A stretch of 33,483 nt of DNA, from NCBI GenBank assembly GCA_038227745.1, contig JBBRPS010000014.1, forward strand, positions 1 through 33,483. The letters are read 5' to 3'. The notes under the pieces were generated by a model that made no database searches, had not been told where the DNA came from, and was given only the letters and a program-made list of their open reading frames with translations. Position numbers and translations under genes: made by a program. The stretch comes from DASPXY01 sp038227745. Its GTDB lineage: Bacteria; Planctomycetota; Planctomycetia; Gemmatales; Gemmataceae. Of this stretch, positions 7,944 to 14,904 are shown piece by piece (the stretch's first letter is position 1; each line of letters starts with the position of its first letter).

Positions 7944-8477
7944 TCACACTTCTTCGACTTCGATATTCCGGTTGGTGTAGATGCACAGGTCGGCGGCGAT
8001 GCCCAGGGCGGTGCGGACGATCTCCGGGGCGCCGAGGGTGGAGTGGGCCATGAGCGCCCGCGCGGCGGCCAGGGCGTAGGCGCCGCCCGAGCCGATCGCC
8101 GCCACGCCGTCGGTCGGCTGGATCACGTCGCCGGTGCCGCTCAGCAGCAGCAGGCTGTCGCGGTCCACGATGACCATCATCGCTTCCAGGCGGCGCAGGT
8201 TGCGGTCCATGCGCCAGTCCTTGGCCAGCTCGGTGGCGGCCCGCGGCACGCTGCCCTGGAAGTCCTTGAGTTTGGCCTCGAAGCGCTCCAGCAGGGCGAA
8301 GGCGTCGGCCGAGGCACCCGCGAAGCCGACCGCGACCTTGCCGCCGTACAGGCGGCGGATCTTGTGGGCGTCGCCCTTCATCACGACCGCGCCCAGCGTC
8401 ACCTGACCGTCGCCGCCGATCGCCACCGCCCCCTTGTGCCGCACGGCCAGGATCGTCGTCGAACGCATTCGTTCCAC
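7944..8477 (-). CDS. hslV: ATP-dependent protease peptidase subunit HslV
   Basis: HslV is the proteasome-like threonine peptidase that forms a double hexamer and works with HslU. The catalytic N-terminal Thr is exposed by removing a short leader before TTILAVRHKG. Family blocks IGGDGQVTLG, VMKGDAHKIRRLY, VGFAGASADAF and IGSGGAYALAAARAL are clear. The GTG at 8477 (VERMRSTTI) is preferred because AGGAGGGA lies 5 nt upstream; the ATG three codons further in is the alternative (174 residues). The resulting 177 residues match the family. A much longer open frame upstream is a GC-rich artefact antisense to the TPM gene. It is divergent from the TPM gene and is first in the hslVU operon. Confidence 0.95.
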   Translation of the reverse strand: MERMRSTTILAVRHKGAVAIGGDGQVTLGAVVMKGDAHKIRRLYGGKVAVGFAGASADAFALLERFEAKLKDFQGSVPRAATELAKDWRMDRNLRRLEAMMVIVDRDSLLLLSGTGDVIQPTDGVAAIGSGGAYALAAARALMAHSTLGAPEIVRTALGIAADLCIYTNRNIEVEEV

Positions 8478-8666
8478 GGGTATCCCTCCTCGTCGGCTCG
8501 CCGGGAGCCGCGCGTAAACATCTGGACCCTTTCCGTAGTTATAGGACGCCGACGCGCCCGGGACTCGTACGCCGTCCACAAAGCTTGCCCGATTCTCTAT
8601 CATGAGTGGAGGGCGAGGTGCGCTCGCACAGACAACCTGCCCTCCCAAAGACAGGAGAAAGTCATC

Positions 8667-9800
8667 ATGACTGCCCTTACGCGCTGGACGGCGACCCTGA
8701 GCTTCATGCTGCTCGGCGGGCTGATCGCGGCCGGGCCGGCGGCCGCGCAGAACACTCGCCCCGTGCCGCTCGAAGGCGTCAAGGACGGGGCCGAACTCTT
8801 CAGCAAGAAGGCCGTCCAGAAGGCCCGCCAACAGATCGCCGAGATCAAGCGCAGCACGCACAAGGATCTCGTCATTGAAACCTTCACGAACCCGCCGGAC
8901 CGCTACAAGGGCCAGGCCATCAAGGAGTTCGCGCCCGGGTGGACCAAGCGGAATTTCGACGTACTCGGCGTGGATGGCATTTACATCTTGCTGTGCAGGC
9001 AGCCGGCGTGGATTGACGTGCAGGTTGGCAACGTCACCATGCGGCAAGGCGAGTTCACGGCCGCCGAGCGGAGGGAACTGTTTCAGATAATCGAGAAGAA
9101 CCTGCAAGCCGCTGGGGCAGCCAACAAGAAGGGTGAAAAGGAGGCGGCCGCCGAGTCGCGCGACAAGGCCCTCCTCGATGCCGTGGCCTACGTCCGCGAC
9201 AATATGGCGCCCGCGCCTACCAGGCCCGTGGTGGCCGCCCCGGCTCCTGGCCGCAGCTTCCTGTCCATGTACGGGGGGTGGATCTGCCTCGGCCTGGTCG
9301 CCCTGCTGGTGGTCTGGCTGATCTTCGGCGTGATCCGCGGCCTGTCCAACCGCGGCTCCCCCGGGTACGGCTCCGGCGGCGGTGGGGGCGGCGGTTATGG
9401 CGGCGGCGGCGGTGGGGGCGGCGGCTTCTTCACCTCGATGCTGGGCGGCATGTTCGGCGCCGCGGCCGGCATGTGGATGTACAGCCACTTCTTCGGCGGC
9501 ACTACGCCCTCCGCCGGCGCCTCCGGGCCGATGGGCGGGGGCGCTGATTCCAACCAGAGCGACGTCGGGCAGGGCTCCGAGGGCACGGGCGGCGACGCCG
9601 GCGGTGGCGACTGGGGTGGCGGCGGTGACGCCGGCGGCGGCGATGCCGGCGCCGGCGGTGACTGGGGCGGCGGCGGTGGCGGGGGCGGTGACGCCGGCGG
9701 TGGCGGCGGTGACTGGGGCGGTGGCGGCGGTGACGCCGGCGGTGGCGGCGGTGACTGGGGCGGTGGCGGCGGCGGTGGTGGTGGCGGCGGCGACTGGTAA
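8667..9800 (+). CDS. TPM-domain (TLP18.3/Psb32/MOLO-1 type) membrane protein with a Gly-rich tail
   Basis: The protein has 377 residues. A signal peptide (about 1-27, ending AAGPAAAQ) is followed by an extracytoplasmic TPM-like domain at about 35-180 (ELFSKKAVQKARQQIAEIKRSTHKDLVIETF; FDVLGVDGIYILLCRQPAWIDVQVG). One transmembrane helix is at about 203-223 (GGWICLGLVALLVVWLIFGVI). From about residue 232 the chain is a Gly-rich low-complexity tail with repeated GGGGDWGGGG-like units up to the stop, so it should be cytoplasmic. TPM proteins are linked to membrane quality control and photosystem repair; the role here is unknown. The ATG at 8667 follows AGGAGA and gives the signal peptide. It leads a closely spaced run: HIT protein (23 nt away), hemC, sigma factor. 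Confidence 0.8.
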   Translation: MTALTRWTATLSFMLLGGLIAAGPAAAQNTRPVPLEGVKDGAELFSKKAVQKARQQIAEIKRSTHKDLVIETFTNPPDRYKGQAIKEFAPGWTKRNFDVLGVDGIYILLCRQPAWIDVQVGNVTMRQGEFTAAERRELFQIIEKNLQAAGAANKKGEKEAAAESRDKALLDAVAYVRDNMAPAPTRPVVAAPAPGRSFLSMYGGWICLGLVALLVVWLIFGVIRGLSNRGSPGYGSGGGGGGGYGGGGGGGGGFFTSMLGGMFGAAAGMWMYSHFFGGTTPSAGASGPMGGGADSNQSDVGQGSEGTGGDAGGGDWGGGGDAGGGDAGAGGDWGGGGGGGGDAGGGGGDWGGGGGDAGGGGGDWGGGGGGGGGGGDW

Positions 9801-9823
9801 ACCCCTGGCCCTCGAGTCGGATC

Positions 9824-10303
9824 ATGGAAAGCGCCGACTGTCCGTTCTGCAACAAGCTGTCGCGCCTGTGGGAACTGCCGGACGAGGAGGTCGTCTGGCA
9901 GTTCCCGCATTCCGTCGCACTCCTCGGCCCCTGGCAGTTCTACCACGGCTACTGTGTGCTCGTCTCGCGCCGCCACGCCACCGAATTGAACCGCCTCGCC
10001 GACGCCGAACGCCGCGCCTTCCTCGACGAGATGTGTATCCTCGCCGCGGCCATCGAGGCCTGTTTCCACTCCTGCAAGCTGAACTACGAGTTGCTGGGGA
10101 ACCAGGTCCCGCACCTCCACTGGCACCTGTTCCCGCGCTCCCGCCACGACCCGCACGCCCTCAAGCCGGTCTGGCTCGCCCTCGAACGGGCCGAGACCGA
10201 ACCGGACGAACGGCGCCGCCTCGAAACCGGGCCGCTCGGGCGGGCGGAGACGACGGCGGCCCTCCGCAAGCACCTGCAACAGACGCTCACGGCACAACCA
10301 TGA
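9824..10303 (+). CDS. HIT (histidine triad) family protein
   Basis: This 159-residue cytoplasmic protein carries the histidine triad HLHWHLF (His97, His99, His101), the nucleotide hydrolase/transferase active site of the HIT superfamily. An N-terminal CPFC pair (Cys6, Cys9) is the usual zinc-binding feature of bacterial HIT proteins. The middle segment GYCVLVSRRHATELNRLADAERRAF is the conserved stretch of the fold. It probably hydrolyses a dinucleoside polyphosphate or AMP-conjugate; the exact substrate cannot be read. Its TGA overlaps the hemC ATG (ATGA), so the two should be translationally coupled. The ATG at 9824 is 23 nt after the TPM stop. Confidence 0.9.
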   Translation: MESADCPFCNKLSRLWELPDEEVVWQFPHSVALLGPWQFYHGYCVLVSRRHATELNRLADAERRAFLDEMCILAAAIEACFHSCKLNYELLGNQVPHLHWHLFPRSRHDPHALKPVWLALERAETEPDERRRLETGPLGRAETTAALRKHLQQTLTAQP

Positions 10304-11211
10304 CTGCCCCTCTCCGCATCGGCACGCGCGGCAGCCCCCTCGCCCTGTGGCAGGCCCATCACGTCGCCGGCCTGCTCCGCGCCGCGGCCCCCGACCTGAC
10401 CATCGAGCTGGTGGAGATCCAGACGGCGGGCGATCAGGTGCGCGACGTGCCGCTGTCGGCGCTCGGCGGTCAGGGCGCGTTCACCAAGGAGATCCAACGG
10501 GCGCTGCAGGCCGACGCCGTGGACGTGGCCGTTCACAGCCTCAAGGACCTGCCGACCTTCGCGGTCGAGGGCTTGGTGCTGGCGGCGGTGCCGGAGCGCG
10601 GCCCGACCGGTGACGCCCTGGTGTCACTCCGCCATCGCTCGTTCGCCGAACTGCCGGCCGGTGCCGTGGTCGCCACCAGCAGTTTGCGCCGCCGCGCCCA
10701 GGCTTTGCACCGCCGCTCGGACCTGCGCCTGGTGGACGTGCGCGGCAACGTCGAGACGCGCCTGCGCAAGCTGGACACCGAGGGCCTCGACGCGCTGATC
10801 CTCGCCGAGGCGGGGCTGAAGCGGCTGGGGCGGGGGGAGGTCATCACGGAGATCCTCGACCCGGCGTGGATGCTGCCGGCGGTCGGGCAGGGGGCACTGG
10901 GGCTGGAGTGCCGCGTGGCGGACGCGGCCGCGCTGCGGTTGCTGGAGCACGTCGATCACGCGCCGACGCGGCAGGCGGTCCTCGCCGAGCGGGCGCTGCT
11001 GCGCGGCCTGGGCGGCGGCTGCCAGGTGCCAATCGGCGCCCGGACGGCGAGCGACGGTCAGTCCTTGATCCTGCGCGGCGTGGTGATCCGGCCTGACGGC
11101 GGGCGGCGCGTCGAGGGCGAGGTGCGCGGCCCGCTCGGCGAGGCGGAGGCGTTGGGGCAGCAACTCGCCGAGCAACTGCTGGCCGCGGGCGCGGCGGAGT
11201 TGCTGGGCTGA
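10300..11211 (+). CDS. hemC: Hydroxymethylbilane synthase (porphobilinogen deaminase)
   Basis: HemC joins four porphobilinogen molecules into hydroxymethylbilane in tetrapyrrole (heme) synthesis. The N-terminus IGTRGSPLALWQA, the block GDQVRDVPLSALGGQGAFTKE, the catalytic-Asp motif AVHSLKDLPT, and SSLRRRAQ and DVRGNVETRLRKLD are all family signatures. Cys241 in GLGGGCQVPIG is the attachment point of the dipyrromethane cofactor. At 303 residues the enzyme is full length and cytoplasmic. The ATG at 10300 overlaps the stop of the HIT gene by 4 nt (ATGA), which fixes the start. No other heme genes are seen in the window. Confidence 0.97.
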   Translation: MTAPLRIGTRGSPLALWQAHHVAGLLRAAAPDLTIELVEIQTAGDQVRDVPLSALGGQGAFTKEIQRALQADAVDVAVHSLKDLPTFAVEGLVLAAVPERGPTGDALVSLRHRSFAELPAGAVVATSSLRRRAQALHRRSDLRLVDVRGNVETRLRKLDTEGLDALILAEAGLKRLGRGEVITEILDPAWMLPAVGQGALGLECRVADAAALRLLEHVDHAPTRQAVLAERALLRGLGGGCQVPIGARTASDGQSLILRGVVIRPDGGRRVEGEVRGPLGEAEALGQQLAEQLLAAGAAELLG

Positions 11212-11260
11212 CTGCGTTTTTCTTCGACCGGGTCTTGTGGCACAGGTACACTCCCCCTTG

Positions 11261-11863
11261 ATGACGAACACCGCCTCCATCTTGAATGCCATCGCCCAGG
11301 GGGACCCGCACGCGGTCAGCCAACTCGTCGAGCGCTTCTACGGGGAACTCCAGGAGCGCGCCGCTCAACTGCTGGCCCGCGAAAAACCGGGGCAGACTCT
11401 CGACGCCACCGCCCTGGTCCATGAAGCGTTTCTGCGGCTGTTCGGCCCGGGCGAACCTTTGCAGTTCGAGTGCCGCGCCCATTTCTTCGGAGCGGCCGCC
11501 GAGGCCATGCGGCGGATCCTCATCGAAAGCGCCCGCCGCAAGAAGACCGCGAAGCGTGGCGGCGGCGCCGTCCGCCAGGACCTGGACGACGTTCAGCCGG
11601 CGGCGCCGGCCCCCTCCCCGGACGCGCAGGTGGACCGCCTCGCCCTGGCCGAAATCTTTCCCCGTTTCCGCGACGCACACCCGGACCTCGCCCGCCTGGT
11701 CGAGCTGCACTTCTTCGCGGGCCTGACCTGGGCGGACGTCGCGCGCGTGCTCGTGGTGTCCCTCGCCAAGGTGAAGAAGGACTGGAAGTTCGCCCGCGCC
11801 TGGCTCCTCGCGGAAATCAGCAGGGGCGACCCTGCGCTCCCTCCGGGTTCGGAAGGCGCCTGA
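11261..11863 (+). CDS. ECF-family RNA polymerase sigma factor of the planctomycete kinase-associated type
   Basis: The 200-residue protein has the layout of the ECF subgroup common in planctomycetes and acidobacteria. Region 2 is ILNAIAQGDPHAVSQLVERFYGELQERAAQLL...ATALVHEAFLRLF, with RAHFFGAAAEAMRRILIESARRK. A Pro-rich linker follows, then region 4 (LVELHFFAGLTWADVARVLVVSLAKVKKDWKFARAWL). The helix-turn-helix glycine normally seen in LGVS is Val here (LVVS) and the next residues are Lys-rich, so promoter recognition may be altered. The ATG at 11261 is chosen because it starts at the usual family N-terminus; a GTG at 11237 would add eight residues, and no clear ribosome-binding site decides between them. 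It lies 49 nt after hemC and 89 nt before a receptor kinase gene, a pairing frequent in planctomycetes. Confidence 0.85.
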   Translation: MTNTASILNAIAQGDPHAVSQLVERFYGELQERAAQLLAREKPGQTLDATALVHEAFLRLFGPGEPLQFECRAHFFGAAAEAMRRILIESARRKKTAKRGGGAVRQDLDDVQPAAPAPSPDAQVDRLALAEIFPRFRDAHPDLARLVELHFFAGLTWADVARVLVVSLAKVKKDWKFARAWLLAEISRGDPALPPGSEGA

Positions 11864-11882
11864 GAAAAAATGCGGAATCGCT

Positions 11883-11908
11883 GAGCCTGTCCCACCTCTG
11901 CTGTCGCA
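11883..11908 (+). promoter_or_regulatory. ECF-type promoter candidate upstream of the kinase-TPR gene
   Basis: GAGCCT (11883-11888), 14 nt, GTCGCA (11903-11908), followed by TGG. An A-tract (11862-11870, GAGAAAAAA) lies just upstream. The whole arrangement recurs almost unchanged before the patatin gene at 14823-14848. It lies 44 nt before the kinase ATG, partly in the gap after the sigma-factor gene. The match is seen directly; that it is an ECF sigma promoter is inference. Confidence 0.5.
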
Positions 11909-11952
11909 TGGACAAGGGCAACATTTTCCCGCGCCGCGCTGAGGATCCACCC

Positions 11953-14651
11953 ATGACCGAGATGAGCCTGTTCCACGCCGCCCTGGAAATCCGCGACCCG
12001 GCCGAGCGCGCCGCTTACCTCGACCGGGCCTGCGGCGGCGACGCGCCGCTCCGCGACCGGGTGGGCGCCCTGCTGCGCGCGCACGAGGGGCCGGGCGGCA
12101 TCCTCGGTGAGGCCGCCGACCCCACCGCGGCCACCCGGGCCGACGAGGGGAAAACCGGCACGCCGGAGGGCGGTCCGACGCCGGCCGGTAAGGTCGCGGC
12201 GGGCGGCCTCCCCGCGGAGGAGCCGGGCACCCGCGTCGGCCCGTACAGGCTGCTCGAAAAGATCGGCGAGGGCGGATTCGCGAAGTGTGGTTGGCCGAAC
12301 AGACCGACCCCGTCTGCCGCAAGGTGGCCCTGAAGGTCATCAAGGCCGGCCTGGACAGCGCCCAGATCACCGCGCGCTTCGAGGCCGAACGCCAGGCCCT
12401 GGCCCTGATGGACCACCCCAACGTCGCCCGGTTCCTCGACGCCGGCACGACCGACTCCGGCCGGCCGTACTTCGTCATGGAGCTGGTCAATGGCGTGTCC
12501 CTTACCCGGTACTGCGACGAGCACCGCCTCACGCCACGCCAGCGGCTGGAGCTGTTCATCCCGGTCTGCCGGGCGATCCAGCACGCCCACCAGAAGGGCA
12601 TCATTCACCGGGACATCAAGCCGAGCAACGTCCTGGTGGCGAGCTACGATGGCCGGCCCGTGCCGAAGGTCATCGACTTCGGCGTGTCCAAGGCCCTGGG
12701 GCAGCCGCTGACGCAGCGGACGGTGTTCACCGGGTTCGGGGGCATCGTCGGCACCCTGCAGTACATGTCGCCCGAGCAGGCGGAGTTCAACGCCCTGGAC
12801 GTCGATACGCGCAGCGACATCTATAGCCTGGGGGTGTTGCTGTACGAGCTGCTGACGGGCACGACGCCGCTGTCGCCGGAGCGGGTGCGGCAGGCGGCCC
12901 TGGAGGAGGTGCTCCGGCTGATCCGCGAGGAGGAGCCGCCCCGGCCGAGCACGCGCCTGAGTGAATCCAGGGAGGCGCTGACGACGATCTCCGCACGGCG
13001 CCGGAGCGAGCCGGCCCGGTTGACGCGGGAGCTGCGGGGGGAACTCGACTGGGTCGTGATGAAGTGCCTGGAGAAGGAGCGCGGCCGGCGCTACGAGACG
13101 GCCAACGGCCTCGCTCAGGATCTGCAGCACTACCTGGCCGACGAGCCGGTGCAGGCGGGGCCGCCGGGCGCCGGATACCGCCTCCGGAAATTCGTGAAGC
13201 GCAACAAGGGCCGGGTCGCCGCGACCGCCCTGCTGCTCGCGGCCCTGCTGGGCGGCATCGTCGGCACGACGTGGGGCCTGATCGAGGCCGACGCGGCGCG
13301 CCGGGCCGAGGCCACGGAGCGCCGCAAGGCGGAGAAGGAGCGCGACGAGAAGGAGCTGGCCCGCAAGGACGCCCTGCGACACAAAGACCGGGCTGTCCGG
13401 GCGGCGGCGGCCGAGCGGAAGGCGACAGTCGCCGCGGAGGCGGCGGGGGCGGCCGAACGCCGGGCGAAAGAAGTCGCCCAGGGGCTGAACCAGTTCTTGC
13501 TCGAGACGCTGACGGGCTTCAACGACCTGGCCGCGGAGTACAAGGCGACCGGGGCGCTCAAACAGGCCTTGCCGCTCTTCGAGCAGGTCGTGGCGAAGAT
13601 GAAGGCCACGCTGCCCCCGGACCACGCCCACACGCTCGTCAGCATGAACAACCTGGCCGGAGCGTACTGGGCGAACAAGCAGCTGGACCGGGCCGTGCCG
13701 CTTTACGAGTACGTGCTCGCAAAGAGGCAAGCCACCCTCCCCCCCGACCACCCCGACACCCTCGTCAGCATGAACAATCTGGCGATGGCGTACCAGGACG
13801 GCAAGAACCCGGTCAAGGCCCTCGCGCTGTTCAAAGAAGCCCTGGAGAAGATGAAGGCCACGCTGCCCCCCGACCACCCCGACACGCTGAGGAGCCTGAA
13901 CAACCTGGCCGGGGCGTACCACGCCGCCCACCAGTCGGACAGGGCCCTGCCGCTGTTCGAGGAGGTGCTGGCGAAGAGGCGACAGCGGCTATCGGCCGAC
14001 CACCCCGAGACCCTGTCCACGATGCGCAACCTCGCCCTGGTGTACCGGGCCGTGGGGCGGCCGGAGAAGGCGTTGCCGCTTTTCGAGGAGGTGGCGGCGA
14101 AGAGGAAAATCAAACTGTCCCCCGACCACCCCAAGACGCTGACGAGCCTGGGCGACCTGGCCGCCGCCTACGACCGGGCCGGGGCGTACTCCAGGGCCGA
14201 GCCCGTCTACCGTGACCTCCTCGGGGCGCACCGCCGGCAGTTGGGTTCCGATGCCCCGCTCACCCTGCGCACGCTGGCGCTGCTGGGGTTCAACCTGCTC
14301 CGCCAGAAGAAGCACGCCGAGGCCGAACCGCTCCTGCGCGACTGCTTCGCCCTCCGCGTCGAACAGCAGCCCGACGCCTGGACCACGTTCAGCACGAAAG
14401 CCCTGCTCGGCGCGGCCCTGCTGGGCCAGAGGAAATACGCCGAGGCCGAACCGCTGCTGCTGCAAGGCTACCAGGGCATGAAGCGGCGCGAGAAAGCTAT
14501 CCCGGCGATCCGCCGCTCCCTCCTCGTGGAAGCGCTGCGGGAGATCGTTGGGCTGTACGACGGCTGGGGCAAGGCGGCGCAGGCTGCCTCGTGGCGCAAG
14601 ACGCTCGACGAAGAGAAAGCGCGCCTCGCCGCGCCCCCCGGAGGGCCGTAA
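11953..14651 (+). CDS. Receptor Ser/Thr protein kinase with KLC-type TPRs, interrupted by a 1-base frameshift
   Basis: Read with one base restored, this is an 899-residue Hanks-type kinase. Residues 1-95 are a helical N-terminus (FHAALEIRDPAERAAYLDRAC). The kinase domain starts near 98 (YRLLEKIGEGGF) and carries VALKVIKAG, HRDIKPSN, VIDFG and GTLQYMSPEQ. A transmembrane helix follows at about 421-445, and then kinesin-light-chain-type 42-residue TPRs (LPPDHPDTLVSMNNLA and similar) to about 860. The frame breaks after Phe109 of the glycine loop: the sequence reads TTCGCGAAG where TTCGGCGAAG would give FGEVWLAEQT, and the rest is open in the shifted frame from 12285. The ATG at 11953 follows GAGG. 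As written the gene would give a 126-residue fragment; a sequencing error is quite possible. It follows the sigma gene and an ECF-like promoter. Confidence 0.8.
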
Positions 14652-14685
14652 ATGTCTCGTCAAAGTACGTGTTGGCGCATGGCAA

Positions 14686-14763
14686 GGCGAACGGCCGGTG
14701 TAAGCCGGCTGGTCCTGCGACTCCTGGCTTGCAGGACCAGCCGGCTTACACCGGCCGTTCGCC
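14686..14763. repeat. Perfect 33-bp inverted repeat downstream of the kinase-TPR gene
   Basis: The arms at 14686-14718 and 14731-14763 are exact reverse complements, separated by a 12-nt loop. The arm begins GGCGAACGGCCGGTG and ends GGTCCTGC. It lies 34 nt after the kinase stop and before the patatin promoter. It may act as a strong terminator and looks like a dispersed palindromic element. Confidence 0.8.
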
Positions 14764-14822
14764 AACCGTTGCCTGGCTTAACCAGGGCGAGACGGTGAGG
14801 AAGAAAAAAAACGAGAATTCCC

Positions 14823-14848
14823 GAGCCTCTCCGACTACCGTTGTCGCA
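14823..14848 (+). promoter_or_regulatory. ECF-type promoter candidate upstream of the patatin gene
   Basis: GAGCCT (14823-14828), 14 nt, GTCGCA (14843-14848), then TGGA, with an A-tract (14801-14811) upstream. This copies the layout at 11883-11908, including the spacer length and spacer bases such as TCC and AC. It lies 56 nt before the ATG at 14905. The likely reader is an ECF sigma factor of the family encoded at 11261-11863. Confidence 0.5.
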
Positions 14849-14904
14849 TGGAAGGCAGGAGTCGCTCGAGATGTGCCCTCATTTGCCCCCAGAGGAGATG
14901 CCTC

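Noticed and set aside
8478..9488. A long N-terminal extension of hslV
   Set aside because: HslV needs its catalytic Thr near the N-terminus, the extension overlaps the TPM gene, and a good ribosome-binding site lies at the short start.
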